This document shows, one piece after another, positions 23,545-32,981 of a DNA stretch of 35,701 nucleotides (positions within the stretch are counted from its first letter, which is position 1; every line of letters begins with the position of its first letter). The DNA lies in NCBI GenBank assembly GCA_021286935.1, contig JAJTBI010000023.1, positions 1-35,701 of the forward strand. The letters are read 5' to 3'. Below the pieces are notes generated by a model. That model did no database searches and was not told where the DNA came from. It saw only the letters and a list, made by a program, of their open reading frames with translations. Both the position numbers and the translations under genes were made by a program. This DNA is from Geobacteraceae bacterium. GTDB taxonomy: Bacteria > Desulfobacterota > Desulfuromonadia > Geobacterales > Pseudopelobacteraceae.

Positions 23545-23902
23545 GTTTAACACCTCCACCAGGAACGGGCGAATCCTGAAATTCGCACAATCCCATATAA
23601 CGGTCGCGTCCAGCATGAAAGCGGATAATCCGCACACCCATACCGCTCTTTTTTACCAGATGGAACAGGTTTTGGGGAACACGTTTGGCCCACATCACCC
23701 GGGCGTCGAGGCAGATCGGCTGATCATCAACCAGCAGTTCAATCCGAAGCACCGTATTGGGATTACAGACATTAGCGGTTTTTATGAACAGCCCCAACGG
23801 CGAAAGATCCTCGGTAAAGGCGCGCCTGCTGGTTGATTCATCAGCTCCAAAGCAAAGGGCGATCCGTTTACGCTTCCGGTCTGAAATACGTGTGCCAGCC
23901 AT
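23537..23902 (-). CDS. PilZ-domain protein, probable cyclic-di-GMP receptor
   Basis: The 121-residue protein has both PilZ signature elements: RKRKR near residue 9 (RxxxR) and DLSPLG near residue 32 (DxSxxG), followed by the FIKTA strand and a beta-barrel pattern (LRIELLVDD, LDARVMWAK, GMGVRII). This predicts binding of cyclic di-GMP. There is no other domain. A GGGAGG lies about ten bases before the ATG. The end overlaps the start of the DRTGG P-loop gene, and the flbD-motA-motB operon follows further downstream on the same strand. A link to motility is suggestive only. Confidence 0.85.
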   Translation of the reverse strand: MAGTRISDRKRKRIALCFGADESTSRRAFTEDLSPLGLFIKTANVCNPNTVLRIELLVDDQPICLDARVMWAKRVPQNLFHLVKKSGMGVRIIRFHAGRDRYMGLCEFQDSPVPGGGVKHV

Positions 23903-24006
23903 ACGCAGTCATCCTCCCGTCCGTTGAGATGTTGCAAGCATACCACACTATTAAAAAACTGCATCTGCATGCTGTTTATACTGCTGCCGCGCAGGGGAGA
24001 ATACCG

Positions 24007-24035
24007 TTGACAATTAATGGCTAATCCACTAGGTT
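24007..24035 (+). promoter_or_regulatory. Possible sigma-70 promoter for the thi operon
   Basis: A perfect -35 hexamer TTGACA (24007-24012) is followed after 17 bases by TAGGTT, a poor -10. Transcription would begin about 25 bases before the riboswitch. A better -10-like TATGAT at 24049 has no matching -35. The -35 match is the main support. Confidence 0.35.
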
Positions 24036-24066
24036 TGGCCCAGTTCTTTATGATTAACAATGTAAA

Positions 24067-24149
24067 CCGCTAGGGGAGTTTCGACTGAGAGCAGCATCTG
24101 GCTGCGACCCTTGGAACCTGATCCGGGTAATTCCGGCGTAGGGAAGCGG
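24067..24149 (+). ncRNA. TPP (THI-box) riboswitch
   Basis: The sequence carries the thiamin pyrophosphate aptamer landmarks in order: GGGGAGT, CTGAGA (24085-24090), ACCCTT, GAACCTGATC and GCGTAGGGAA. The closing stem P1 pairs CCGCT (24067-24071) with AGCGG (24145-24149). It lies 84 bases before thiS, followed by a hairpin and T tract, so TPP binding probably lowers thi operon expression by transcription termination. Confidence 0.96.
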
Positions 24150-24181
24150 CTGATTTTGAGAAGAGTATCAAATTCCGAATC

Positions 24182-24214
24182 GCCGCCCCTGTAGCTACAG
24201 AGGCGGCTTTTTTT
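24182..24214 (+). terminator. Riboswitch expression-platform terminator before thiS
   Basis: GCCGCC and GGCGGC flank the inner palindrome CTGTAGCTACAG to form a long near-perfect stem (24182-24207), followed by seven T residues (24208-24214). It is an intrinsic terminator placed between the TPP aptamer and the thiS ribosome binding site, the standard arrangement for ligand-dependent termination. Confidence 0.88.
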
Positions 24215-24233
24215 ATTGCAGGAGGAAACGGTT

Positions 24234-24434
24234 ATGCAGGTGAGTATCAATGGAGAAATGCGACAGCTTGTCGATGGCTGCACCGTCAAGCAGATGCTGG
24301 AAGAGTTGCAGATTCCGGCTACACGGGTGGCGGTAGAGCTTAATCTGGAGATCGTTCCCAAGGCAGATTTCGCCGAGCGAACCGTGCAGGATGGGGATAA
24401 AATCGAGATAGTCCACTTTGTAGGGGGGGGATAG
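24234..24434 (+). CDS. thiS: Sulfur carrier protein ThiS
   Basis: This small ubiquitin-like protein carries sulfur as a C-terminal thiocarboxylate for thiazole synthesis. The 66 residues start at an ATG with CAGGAGGAAA upstream. The beta-grasp pattern is clear (MQVSINGEM, then AVELNLEIVPKADFAE and DKIEIVHFVGGG). The C-terminus ends in GGG; the family needs a terminal Gly-Gly for adenylation by ThiF. No thiF gene is present here. It is the first gene of the riboswitch-controlled operon. Confidence 0.95.
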   Translation: MQVSINGEMRQLVDGCTVKQMLEELQIPATRVAVELNLEIVPKADFAERTVQDGDKIEIVHFVGGG

Positions 24435-24445
24435 CGAGGTCCATC

Positions 24446-25063
24446 GTGATTGATTTTTCACTCTATCTGATCACTGACCGCCACCAGACCGCAGGCAGGC
24501 CGCTTTTGGACGTGGTTGAGGCTGCGCTTGAAGGTGGTGTGCGGGCAGTACAGCTGCGGGAAAAAGATCTGGCCCCGGCTGAGCTATATGACCTGGCCTG
24601 GGAAATGCGGGCGCTGACGGGGCGGTATGACGCCCGGTTGCTGATCAATGAACGGATTGATATTGCCCTGGCGGTTGAGGCCGATGGTGTCCATCTGGGG
24701 ATCAACTCCCTACCGGTTACCGCTGCCCGCAGGATCGCGCCAGATCTGTTGATCGGCTACTCCAGTCATGGTGTAGCCGAGGCTGCTGCTGCGATTGCCA
24801 AAGGTGCAGATTTTGTCACCTTTGGCCCGATCTTTCATACCCCTTCCAAGGCCGCCTATGGTGAGCCGGTGGGGTTGGGAGAGCTGGGGCGGGTTTGTCG
24901 GCAGGCGGTCGGTGATCTGGTTTTTGCCCTGGGTGGGATTAAACACGAAACTATAGAACAGGTAACCGCTGCCGGCTGTTACCGGGTGGCGTTGATCTCC
25001 GACATCCTGGCTGCGCCGGATCCGGCTGCTGCTGCCGAGGCATTCCGGCGCGGATTGCAATAA
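24446..25063 (+). CDS. thiE: Thiamin-phosphate synthase
   Basis: This enzyme joins HMP pyrophosphate and the thiazole carboxylate phosphate to make thiamin phosphate. The 205-residue TIM-barrel protein has the family motifs LYLITDR, VQLREKDL (pyrophosphate binding), INERIDIALAVEADGVHLG, SSH, and FGPIFHTPSK, then FALGGI. The start is GTG at 24446, with GCGAGG upstream; I see no better ATG in frame. It lies 11 bases after thiS. Placement between thiS and thiG is less common than a direct thiS-thiG pair. Confidence 0.95.
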   Translation: MIDFSLYLITDRHQTAGRPLLDVVEAALEGGVRAVQLREKDLAPAELYDLAWEMRALTGRYDARLLINERIDIALAVEADGVHLGINSLPVTAARRIAPDLLIGYSSHGVAEAAAAIAKGADFVTFGPIFHTPSKAAYGEPVGLGELGRVCRQAVGDLVFALGGIKHETIEQVTAAGCYRVALISDILAAPDPAAAAEAFRRGLQ

Positions 25064-25105
25064 GCCTAAACTCTGGGTCACAGCCCAATACTGAAAGGTA
25101 CCGAT

Positions 25106-25885
25106 ATGGATGAACTTATTATTGCTAACCGATCTTTCCGCTCCCGCTTGATGGTGGGAACCGGAAAATTTGCTTCCAACGCTGAAATGGCCGCCACCAT
25201 CGCCGCATCCGGTGCGGAAATCGTTACGGTTGCCCTGCGCCGTGTCAATATTGATGACCGCCAGGATGATCTGCTGAATCATATTGATCGTACCAAGTAC
25301 CTGCTTCTGCCTAACACCAGTGGCGCCCGGGATGCCGAAGAGGCGATCCGGCTCGCCCGTCTGTCCAAGGCCGCTGGCTGTGATCCCTGGATCAAGTTGG
25401 AGGTCACGCCCGATCCTTACTATCTGTTGCCTGATCCTGTCGAAACCCTGAAAGCTGCAAAAGTGTTGGTCAAGGAGGGTTTCATCGTGCTGCCCTATAT
25501 CAACGCTGATCCCGTACTGGCCAAACATCTGCAAGAGGAAGGCGTTGCTACGGTCATGCCTCTGGGCGCCCCCATCGGCTCCAATAAAGGGCTAAAAACA
25601 CGCGACAGCATCGCCATAATTATTGAGCAGGCAATCGTTCCGGTGGTTGTGGATGCCGGTCTGGGAGCACCATCACACGCTGCCGAAGCAATGGAACTCG
25701 GGGCCGACGCCGTAATGGTCAACACGGCGATTGCAGTTGCCGGTAATCCGGCTCTCATGGCAACCGCCTTTAGCCAGGCTGTTATCGCCGGACGGAATGG
25801 ATATCTGGCAGGGCTCGGCAAAGAACAACACAAAGCTTCCGCATCCAGCCCACTCACCGGCTTTTTGCACGAGGAACAATCATGA
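25106..25885 (+). CDS. thiG: Thiazole synthase
   Basis: This enzyme forms the thiazole ring of thiamin from 1-deoxy-D-xylulose 5-phosphate, dehydroglycine and ThiS thiocarboxylate. The 259-residue TIM barrel has MVGTGKF near the start, the Schiff-base lysine K97 in [11 protein letters not shown], and the phosphate-binding motifs [13 protein letters not shown] and [17 protein letters not shown]. The ATG has AAAGG upstream. Its last four bases overlap the thiH start (ATGA), in line with the ThiG-ThiH complex. Confidence 0.97.
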   Translation: MDELIIANRSFRSRLMVGTGKFASNAEMAATIAASGAEIVTVALRRVNIDDRQDDLLNHIDRTKYLLLPNTSGARDAEEAIRLARLSKAAGCDPWIKLEVTPDPYYLLPDPVETLKAAKVLVKEGFIVLPYINADPVLAKHLQEEGVATVMPLGAPIGSNKGLKTRDSIAIIIEQAIVPVVVDAGLGAPSHAAEAMELGADAVMVNTAIAVAGNPALMATAFSQAVIAGRNGYLAGLGKEQHKASASSPLTGFLHEEQS

Positions 25886-27006
25886 GTTTCGCAGATGAAA
25901 TAGTACGGTACCCCGCAGAACAGATCCTGGAGCAGATGTCCACTACCACGGCAAGCCGGGTGGAACAGGTCCTGGCTGCCGAGCGGATAAACGAGCGCGA
26001 CCTGATAACCCTGTTATCACCAGCCGCTGAACCATATCTTGAAGCCATGGCGCAAAAAGCGCATCAGATAACCAGGCAGCGTTTTGGCAACATCATCCAG
26101 TTATATACGCCGATGTATTTGTCTAACGAGTGCAATAATGGCTGTAAATATTGCGGGTTTAACGCCAAAAACAACATTCCTCGCGTCACCCTTACCCCAG
26201 ACGAGATTGAACAGGAAGCGCTGGCCATCCGTAATTACGGTTTTCGCTCAATTTTGCTGCTGACTGGCGAGCACCCCCAAAAGGCTGATAACAACTACCT
26301 GGCTGCGGCAGTAAAGCAGATAAGGCCACTCTTCAGTTCGATCAGCATTGAAGTCTACCCCATGGAGACTGAAGGCTATCAGCAAATGGTTGCCGCAGGG
26401 GTTGATGGATTAACCCTCTATCAGGAAACCTACGATCAAGCCCTGTACAAACAGCTCCACCCTTTTGGCAAAAAAAGTGATTATACGTGGCGGATTGAGG
26501 CACCTGACCGTGCCGGGCAGGCAGGGCTGCGGCGCATAGGCGTGGGAGCTTTACTGGGGCTTGGCCCCTTTGCAACAGAAGCATTTTATACCGGTTTTCA
26601 CGCATACTACCTCGCTCGCCACTACTGGCGCAGTCAAGTCAGCATCTCCTTTCCACGTATTCGCCCTGCTGATGGCGGTTTTGACCCGATTAACCCGGTC
26701 AGTGACAAGCAACTGGTGCAGATGGTGTGTGCCATGCGCCTGCTCCTCCCTGATGCCGGTCTATTTCTCTCCACCCGAGAAAATGCCAGGCTGCGCGACA
26801 GTCTAATGCGCCTCGGCATCACCCACATGAGTGCCGGATCGTGCACTGCCCCTGGTGGCCACGCCAACAAAGGGGAGCACACTGAGCAGTTTGTCATCGA
26901 TGATGACCGGACACCGGAACAGATGAGTGCAGTGATCCGCGCACAAGGCTATGAAGCGGTCTGGAAAGACTGGGATAGCGCATTTTTAAACGCAAGCGCC
27001 GTATGA
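25882..27006 (+). CDS. thiH: 2-iminoacetate synthase (tyrosine lyase), radical SAM
   Basis: This enzyme cleaves tyrosine by a radical SAM reaction to give dehydroglycine and p-cresol, supplying ThiG. The use of ThiH instead of the oxygen-dependent ThiO fits an anaerobe. The 374 residues match family size. The radical SAM cluster motif CNNGCKYC (CxxxCxxC) lies near residue 85. Further ThiH features include [15 protein letters not shown], the [10 protein letters not shown] stretch, [10 protein letters not shown] and a C-terminal [13 protein letters not shown] segment. It is the last gene of the riboswitch operon. Confidence 0.96.
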   Translation: MSFADEIVRYPAEQILEQMSTTTASRVEQVLAAERINERDLITLLSPAAEPYLEAMAQKAHQITRQRFGNIIQLYTPMYLSNECNNGCKYCGFNAKNNIPRVTLTPDEIEQEALAIRNYGFRSILLLTGEHPQKADNNYLAAAVKQIRPLFSSISIEVYPMETEGYQQMVAAGVDGLTLYQETYDQALYKQLHPFGKKSDYTWRIEAPDRAGQAGLRRIGVGALLGLGPFATEAFYTGFHAYYLARHYWRSQVSISFPRIRPADGGFDPINPVSDKQLVQMVCAMRLLLPDAGLFLSTRENARLRDSLMRLGITHMSAGSCTAPGGHANKGEHTEQFVIDDDRTPEQMSAVIRAQGYEAVWKDWDSAFLNASAV

Positions 27007-27163
27007 TGCACAAACAGAGCAGCGCCTCTATGGCACATCACCGCCTGAAATCAAGGTTGCCCTGCAATGGGGTTTGAAGAATAACCAGATGTGGTATGCT
27101 GTGCTGAACGAACTGAAGCGCCGGGACAGTTGTCGAGTGTGCAAAGAAACTCGTCGCGGTTAG
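27002..27163 (+). pseudogene. Open stretch without a start codon, possible gene remnant
   Basis: This frame is open from inside the thiH end to a TAG at 27161-27163 and lacks an upstream ATG or ribosome binding site. It encodes a protein-like stretch including TEQRLYGTSPPEIKVALQWG and then LNELKRRDSCRVCKETRRG, with a CxxC near the end. Composition and the basic, helical pattern look like real coding sequence that has lost its 5' part. I do not recognise the source family. Confidence 0.3.
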
Positions 27164-27180
27164 TTGATCCGACCGATGTT

Positions 27181-27212
27181 AAAGGACAGAATCATCATTC
27201 TGTCCTTTTTGT
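27181..27212 (+). terminator. Strong intrinsic terminator downstream of thiH
   Basis: AAAGGACAGAAT (27181-27192) and ATTCTGTCCTTT (27197-27208) form a perfect 12-bp stem with a CATC loop, followed by TT and a T-rich run. It can end the thi transcript and separates it from the BRO-type gene. The A run on the 5' side means it could also work in reverse. Confidence 0.85.
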
Positions 27213-27281
27213 TTGTGTGGCAATTGCCAAACTCATTTGTTATAAAGTTTAGGCGTTTAAGCGGCTGATTGGAGACAAAAA

Positions 27282-28127
27282 ATGACCGCACAACAACTCG
27301 TCAAGCTGGCTGTCTTTGAGGGCAAGCAAATCCGCAAAACCATCCACAATGATGAATGGTGGTTTTCGGTGGTGGATGTGTGTGAAGTATTAACAGAAAG
27401 CCCGGATGCAGGCGCTTACTGGAGAAAATTGAAACAGCGGTTAAACAAGGAGGGTAGTCAGGTCGTGACAAATTGTCACGGACTGAAACTACCCGCTGCC
27501 GACGGTAAAAAATACGCAACTGATTGCGCTAACACGGAAGGAATGTTCCGCATCATTCAATCCATTCCATCCCCCAAGGCAGAGCCGTTTAAACGCTGGC
27601 TGGCTCAGGTGGGCTATGAGCGGATTCAGGAGATTGAAAACCCGGAGCTGGCCCAGCAGCGGATGAAGGAGCTGTACGAGCAGAAAGGCTACCCTAAAGA
27701 CTGGATCGACAAGCGGTTACGGGGTATTGCCATCCGTCAGAACCTGACCGATGAGTGGCAGGAGCGGGGGATCAGCAGTGAACGAGATTTCAGTATCCTG
27801 ACCGCCGAGATTGCCAAGGCCACCTTCGGCGTTACGCCGTCAGAGCATAAAGAGCTGAAAGGGCTGACCCGCAAAAATGATAACCTGCGTGACCACATGA
27901 CCGACCTTGAGCTGATCTTCACCATGCTGGGCGAAAAGGTGACCACCGAGATATCACAGACAGAAAAGCCTGACACCTTTGAAAAGAACAAAAAAGTGGC
28001 TAAACGGGGCGGCAGAGTGGCTGGTGCAGCCCGCCGGGAAACAGAAAAAGAGTTGGGCAGAAGTATAGTCAGCAAGCAGAATTTTCTTCCCAAAGAGCTT
28101 GCAGAGGATACGGAGATAAACCCATGA
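27282..28127 (+). CDS. BRO-N / DinD-like DNA-damage or antirepressor-type protein
   Basis: The 281-residue protein starts at an ATG with TTGGAG upstream. Residues 5-110 form a BRO N-terminal domain (VFEGKQIRKTI, WWFSVVDVCEVLTESPDAGAYW, then TEGMFRIIQSIPSP...FKRWL). The C-terminal half resembles E. coli DinD (RQNLTDEWQERGI, ELKGLTRKNDNLRDHMTDLEL, then a QNFLPKEL-type end). BRO domains bind DNA and are common in phage antirepressors; DinD inhibits RecA filaments in E. coli. Which role applies here is unknown. No phage genes surround it, so it is either a resident SOS-type gene or a single-gene acquisition. Confidence 0.8.
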   Translation: MTAQQLVKLAVFEGKQIRKTIHNDEWWFSVVDVCEVLTESPDAGAYWRKLKQRLNKEGSQVVTNCHGLKLPAADGKKYATDCANTEGMFRIIQSIPSPKAEPFKRWLAQVGYERIQEIENPELAQQRMKELYEQKGYPKDWIDKRLRGIAIRQNLTDEWQERGISSERDFSILTAEIAKATFGVTPSEHKELKGLTRKNDNLRDHMTDLELIFTMLGEKVTTEISQTEKPDTFEKNKKVAKRGGRVAGAARRETEKELGRSIVSKQNFLPKELAEDTEINP

Positions 28128-28185
28128 AGATCATTTTGACATGAGCGGTTATCGTCGATAGCGTTGCATTACAGGAGGAACAACC

Positions 28186-29289
28186 ATGTCCAAAGTCTTT
28201 TTTGCTGATATGCGGGCCAGCCACAAAGAAAACCTGTTTGACAAGATAGCCAAGCTGCTGACTCTGTGCGGTCTGGCACAGCGAGTCAGTAAAGGGGATC
28301 TGACCGCAGTCAAGATCCACTTTGGTGAAAAGGGCAACAGCGCCTTTATCCGGCCGATCTTTGCCCGGCGGGTGGTGGATGAGCTGAAAAAGCTGGGTGC
28401 CAAGCCGTTTCTGACTGATTCTTCCACCCTCTACCCAGGTGAGCGTAAGGAGGCGGTCTCTGCCCTGGCCTGCGGTATTGAAAACGGCTTTGCCTATGCC
28501 GTGGTTAATGCACCGCTGATCATCTCGGACGGCCTGCGGGGGGTTACCGAGACCACGGTGCAAGTCAATGGTGAGCTGCTCAAAGAGGTCTACATCGGCA
28601 CCGAGATTGTTGAGGCTGATGCCCTGGTGGCCCTGTCCCACTTCAAATGCCATGAGCTGACCGGCTTTGGCGGTGCCATCAAGAACCTGGGCATGGGCTG
28701 CGCCAGCCGCAAGGGCAAGCTGGTACAACATTCCACCGTAGCCCCGGTGGTGACGGCCAAGCACTGTACCGGCTGCGGTCTGTGCATCAAGGCCTGCGCC
28801 CATGATGCGATCCGGATTGTGGACGGTGTAGCGCTGATTGATGCGATCAAATGTGCCGGCTGTTCCCGCTGTATCACGGTCTGCCCCACCAAGGCGGTGG
28901 CGATCCAGTGGAACGAGGCTGCTGATCTGGTGATGAAGAAAATGGCAGAGTATGCCAGCGGTGCGGTGGCCAACAAGCAGGGCAAGACGGTCTACCTCAA
29001 CTTTATCACCCAGGTTTCACCGGCCTGCGACTGCTACGGCCATTGTGACGCCCCAATTGTGAACGATATCGGCATCTGTGCCTCAACTGACCCGGTTGCC
29101 CTGGATCAGGCCTGTGCTGATCTGGTCAATCAGGCCCGCGGCAATCAGGATTCCGCCTTGAAGTCCGGCCATGAGCCGGGTGGCGATAAATTCCGGGGGG
29201 TCTGGCCCGAGATTCCCTGGCAGGTACAGCTTGAACATGCAGAAAAGGTCGGGCTGGGCAGCAGAGCGTATGAATTGGTGAAATTGTAA
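28186..29289 (+). CDS. DUF362 protein with two [4Fe-4S] clusters
   Basis: The 367-residue protein has an N-terminal DUF362 region (VKIHFGEKGNSAFIRP, FLTDSSTLYPGERKEAV, then LVALSHFKCHELTGFGGAIKNLGMGCASR). A 2[4Fe-4S] ferredoxin insert follows, with C194/C197/C200/C204 and C223/C226/C229/C233 (CTGCGLCIKAC and CAGCSRCITVC). The C-terminal DUF362 part has CDCYGHCDAPIV and STDPVALDQACADLV. It has no signal peptide or membrane helix, so it should be a cytoplasmic electron carrier. This is a common anaerobe protein whose partner is unknown. CAGGAGG precedes the ATG. It is followed by a weak terminator hairpin. Confidence 0.9.
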   Translation: MSKVFFADMRASHKENLFDKIAKLLTLCGLAQRVSKGDLTAVKIHFGEKGNSAFIRPIFARRVVDELKKLGAKPFLTDSSTLYPGERKEAVSALACGIENGFAYAVVNAPLIISDGLRGVTETTVQVNGELLKEVYIGTEIVEADALVALSHFKCHELTGFGGAIKNLGMGCASRKGKLVQHSTVAPVVTAKHCTGCGLCIKACAHDAIRIVDGVALIDAIKCAGCSRCITVCPTKAVAIQWNEAADLVMKKMAEYASGAVANKQGKTVYLNFITQVSPACDCYGHCDAPIVNDIGICASTDPVALDQACADLVNQARGNQDSALKSGHEPGGDKFRGVWPEIPWQVQLEHAEKVGLGSRAYELVKL

Positions 29290-29309
29290 AAACTGATACA
29301 CACCTTTCG

Positions 29310-29340
29310 AGGGGCTCTACTTGCGCCCCTTCTCTGTTCT
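29310..29340 (+). terminator. Weak terminator after the DUF362 gene
   Basis: AGGGGC (29310-29315) pairs with GCCCCT (29325-29330) around a 9-base loop, followed by the pyrimidine-rich TCTCTGTTCT. The stem is short and the T tract is broken, so termination would be partial. Confidence 0.5.
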
Positions 29341-29443
29341 GTTAGAATAGAAGACCCATGCTGGATACGGTGGACTGATAAAAGCTCAGCTATGTATGGC
29401 CGCCACGGTCGTTGTGTTGTTACCCAAAGCAGGAACGTGCCCC

Positions 29444-32400
29444 ATGGTTTTCAGCAGCTTCCGCCATAAGCTGATTCTTGCCTTCAGCCTGTTTATTACG
29501 GTGCTGCTGGCAGGCATTGCCTGGGGCACCTATGCCTGGTTCAAGCATCAGACCCAGCAGATGATTTTCCGCGAGCAGTTTGCCATGGTCTCCTCCCTAG
29601 CCCGTGGTCTGGATGACAAACTGCTTTCTGCCCATAATGCCTTGACTGCTGTGGCAAAGGTTGCGCCGGCTGACTCAATTTCCCACCATGCGCAGATGCA
29701 GGCCTGGCTGGATAACCGTACCGGCATCCGCTCCATCTTCAACCATGGCCTGTTTCTCTTCAATATTTCCGGCACGTTGATCGCAAACAGCCCCCGTACC
29801 CCCCAGTTAATCGGCAGCTCCTACGCCTTCCGGCCCTACTTTCAGGACACCCTTAAAAGCGGCAAGCCGATTATTGCACAGCCTTTTATCTCATCGGTCA
29901 ACGGATCTGCCGTTATTGCCATGACAGCCCCGATCCATGATCGTGAAGGGAGAATCACCGCTGTCATGGCAGGTCTGATTGATCTGCGTAACAACAGCGG
30001 CTTCTTCCATGAATTGAGCCGAGTCAAGGTAGGCAGTTCCGGTTATCTGTATCTGTTTGGACCGGACCGCACCATAATCCTGCATCCAGACCCCAGCCGG
30101 ATCATGAAGCGGGATGTACCCAAAGGATCAAATAAGCTGTTTGACCGCGCCATTGACGGATTTGAAGGTGCGGGTGAGACCATAAACAGCCGTGGCCGAC
30201 ATTTTCTGGCTGCCTTTAAACGTCTCCAGTCAACCAACTGGATTCTGGCCTCAAACTTTCCGATTGAAGAGGCCTATGCGCCGATCACCCGTTTCAGGAC
30301 GATCTACCTCTGGGGTATGGCAGCGGTCGTACTGCTCAGTGTTGCTGCTGCCTGGCTACTGGGGCAAACCATTACCCGTGGCATCACCAGTCTGGCTGGA
30401 CAGGTGCGTAATTTAAATACCCAGACCGGCATGGTTTCCCGGATTGAAATGCCCGGTGATGACGAGCTGAAGCTGCTTGCCGATTCGTTTAATGAGCTGT
30501 TGGAAGGAGTGGAAAGGCGGGAACAGAAGCTGCTGGACTTCTCTGTTACCATGGAGCAGAAAAACGTAGAACTGGAGATGGCGCTTGTTATGGCAGAAGA
30601 AGCCACCAGGGCCAAAAGTGCCTTTTTGGCAACCATGAGCCATGAGATCCGTACTCCGATGAACGGCGTGATCGGCATGACCGGCCTGCTGCTGGATACG
30701 GAGCTGTCTGAAGAGCAGCGCAGGTATGCCGAGATTGTTCGCAGAAGTGGTGAGAATCTGCTGGATATCATTAATGATATTTTGGACTTTTCAAAGATTG
30801 AGGCCGCCCGGCTTGAGTTGGAGAAAATGCCCTTTGACCTGCGGATGACCCTGGAAGATACACTTGAGCTGCTTGTGCAGCGCAGTGCAGACAAGGGCTT
30901 GGAGCTGATCTGCCTGGTTGATCCAGATATCCCCTGGGAACTGATCGGTGACCCGGGACGTCTACGGCAGGTGGTGCTAAATCTTACAGGAAATGCCATC
31001 AAATTTACCGAACGGGGCGAGATTACCATCAGGGCTGATCTGGAAAATTTTGAGGCAGAGCAGGTAACCATCCGTTTTTCAGTGCAGGATACGGGCATCG
31101 GCATTCCAGAACATCGCCTGGAAGCGGTTTTTGCACCTTTTACCCAGGTTGATGATTCTACTACCCGCAGGTTTGGCGGTACCGGCCTGGGATTGGCCAT
31201 CTGCAGACAGCTGGTGGAGCTGATGGGGGGGGAGATCGGGGTCACCAGCCAGGAGGGAAAAGGTTCCTGTTTCTGGTTTACGGCCAGCTTCAGTCCAGTG
31301 GTCGGGCAATCTGAGAATGAAGCGCGTTTTGCGGCAATTGAAGACTTACATGTGTTGGTGGTGGATGATAATGATACAAACCGTCAGCTGCTGATTACCC
31401 TGCTGGCCGGCTGGGGCTGCCGCTACGACACTGCCGGTAACGGCTCCACAGCCTTGGGAATGTTGCAGGAATACCATGCTGCAGAAGACCCGTTCCAGGT
31501 GGTCTTGATTGATGCTGTCATGCCGGAGATGGATGGAATGGCACTGGCTCAGATGATTCGTCACAATCCGGCTTTTGCAGAAACAAAGCTGGTGCTGTTG
31601 AGCGGATTGGGGGTACGGGGCGAAGCAGCAGAACTGCATCAGGCCGGTTTTACGGCATGGCTGACCAAACCGATTCGACAGCAACAGCTGCATGACTGTC
31701 TTTCACTGCTTGCAGGCCGTGCCAGCGTTCTCCAGTCGAAAGGCGAAGAGCTTATCACCCGTCATACGATCCGGGAGGTACAACGTCACAGCGCCCGCAT
31801 TCTGCTGGCAGAGGACAATCCGGTTAATCAGGCGGTGGCCTTGGCCATGCTGCAGAAACTGGGGTATCGTGCCGACGTGGTTGCAAATGGCCAGGAAGCG
31901 ATTGAAGCACTGTCGCGGATTAACTATGACCTGGTGCTGATGGATTGTCAGATGCCTGAACTGGATGGTTTTGAAGCAACAGTGCTGATTCGTAGCAGCT
32001 CTGTTCCTGTATTGAACCATGGGGTACCGGTCATTGCCATGACCGCCAACGCCCTGGCCGGTGACCGGGAACGGTGCCTCAAGTCCGGTATGGATGACTA
32101 TTTGTCCAAACCGGTCAAACAAAAGGAACTGGAGCAGGCACTGAACAGATGGCTGTCCGGACCTGACAACGAGCGATTTGTGCCGTTGGAAGCCTTAGCC
32201 GGGGCACTGCAACAGAACGAAACTGATGCAGACCAGATCTTTGATGAGCTGGAAATGCTTGAACGCCTGGGGGGTAATCAAGGGTTACTACAGGAAATTA
32301 TCTGCATGGCCTGCGATGACCTGCCAGTGAGGTTAACCCAGTTACAGCAGGCAGTCGCATCAGGTAATCGTGCTGCACTGAAGCAGACCGCCCACACGAT

Positions 32401-32563
32401 GAAGGGGGTAGCGGCCAACCTGTCTGCCTACCGGTTACAGCAACGGGCCGATCAGCTTGAAGGTCAGGCCGATCGTGCAGAAATGAGCCAGTTGCATCTG
32501 CTTACCCAGCAGATTTCAGAACAGACCGGGCTCCTGCTAGAGCGGCTGCGGCAGCAAATATGA
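29444..32563 (+). CDS. Hybrid sensor histidine kinase with cache sensor, HAMP, two receivers and HPt (BarA-like layout)
   Basis: The ATG at 29444 (MVFSSFRHK), with AGGA upstream, gives 1039 residues. The order is: helix at about 9-29; periplasmic double-cache sensor (about 35-285); helix at about 287-309; HAMP (about 310-365); coiled coil. HisKA has H400 in [14 protein letters not shown]. HATPase follows, with DTGIGIP and [12 protein letters not shown]1 (about 634-755) has D690, REC2 (about 784-900) has D834, and the HPt domain has H984 in [11 protein letters not shown]. All phosphorelay residues are intact. No response regulator with an output domain is adjacent, so the relay target is elsewhere. 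An ATG at 29396 would add 16 residues but lacks a ribosome binding site. Confidence 0.92.
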   Translation: MVFSSFRHKLILAFSLFITVLLAGIAWGTYAWFKHQTQQMIFREQFAMVSSLARGLDDKLLSAHNALTAVAKVAPADSISHHAQMQAWLDNRTGIRSIFNHGLFLFNISGTLIANSPRTPQLIGSSYAFRPYFQDTLKSGKPIIAQPFISSVNGSAVIAMTAPIHDREGRITAVMAGLIDLRNNSGFFHELSRVKVGSSGYLYLFGPDRTIILHPDPSRIMKRDVPKGSNKLFDRAIDGFEGAGETINSRGRHFLAAFKRLQSTNWILASNFPIEEAYAPITRFRTIYLWGMAAVVLLSVAAAWLLGQTITRGITSLAGQVRNLNTQTGMVSRIEMPGDDELKLLADSFNELLEGVERREQKLLDFSVTMEQKNVELEMALVMAEEATRAKSAFLATMSHEIRTPMNGVIGMTGLLLDTELSEEQRRYAEIVRRSGENLLDIINDILDFSKIEAARLELEKMPFDLRMTLEDTLELLVQRSADKGLELICLVDPDIPWELIGDPGRLRQVVLNLTGNAIKFTERGEITIRADLENFEAEQVTIRFSVQDTGIGIPEHRLEAVFAPFTQVDDSTTRRFGGTGLGLAICRQLVELMGGEIGVTSQEGKGSCFWFTASFSPVVGQSENEARFAAIEDLHVLVVDDNDTNRQLLITLLAGWGCRYDTAGNGSTALGMLQEYHAAEDPFQVVLIDAVMPEMDGMALAQMIRHNPAFAETKLVLLSGLGVRGEAAELHQAGFTAWLTKPIRQQQLHDCLSLLAGRASVLQSKGEELITRHTIREVQRHSARILLAEDNPVNQAVALAMLQKLGYRADVVANGQEAIEALSRINYDLVLMDCQMPELDGFEATVLIRSSSVPVLNHGVPVIAMTANALAGDRERCLKSGMDDYLSKPVKQKELEQALNRWLSGPDNERFVPLEALAGALQQNETDADQIFDELEMLERLGGNQGLLQEIICMACDDLPVRLTQLQQAVASGNRAALKQTAHTMKGVAANLSAYRLQQRADQLEGQADRAEMSQLHLLTQQISEQTGLLLERLRQQI

Positions 32564-32591
32564 GGCAACCAATGGACCTGTCCTGCCTGGT

Positions 32592-32909
32592 ATGCTATGC
32601 TCAACTAGTATGATCAGCCGTGGCCATCACCGTATATACCGTTTTTGTTGCTGGCTGCTGCTGCTCGGCTGCTTGTTGCAGCTGGCTGCACCCGCCTTTA
32701 GTCATACCTTGTCAACCTGCCCCATCTGCCAGACGAGCCCTGATTGTGATCATACGGATCAGAACGACGATATTGACTCTGAGGATGACGAAGTGGCGGT
32801 TTTAGTGCCATTCTGGTCATTTTCAGCAAGGACTCGTACGACGCTCCCACAGTTTTCTCCCTCCCGCTTTCCTTCCGTCTACAGCACGCTTTTCTTGCCA
32901 CCAGAATAA
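32592..32909 (+). CDS. Small exported Cys/Asp-rich protein of unknown function
   Basis: The frame opens at an ATG at 32592, with a second ATG at 32610 (MISRGHH); neither has a clear ribosome binding site. A hydrophobic signal segment (FCCWLLLLGCLLQLAAPAFS) leads to a short mature part with STCPICQTSPDCDHTDQ and an acidic stretch, ending in SVYSTLFLPPE. The CxxC and nearby Cys/His/Asp residues could bind a metal ion. The layout is loosely like the DUF2946-type small proteins found near TonB receptors, and a TonB receptor gene is close by on the other strand. The assignment is tentative. Confidence 0.55.
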   Translation: MLCSTSMISRGHHRIYRFCCWLLLLGCLLQLAAPAFSHTLSTCPICQTSPDCDHTDQNDDIDSEDDEVAVLVPFWSFSARTRTTLPQFSPSRFPSVYSTLFLPPE

Positions 32910-32981
32910 CTCTCATACGCGGACAGCCTTTTGTTGCTGTTTTTGTACCGTACAGAGTTCAGTGGTAAGAAAGGTTTTGGC

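Noticed and set aside
27282..28127. Prophage region
   Set aside because: Only one BRO-type gene is present; no integrase, structural, lysis or replication genes and no attachment repeats were seen.
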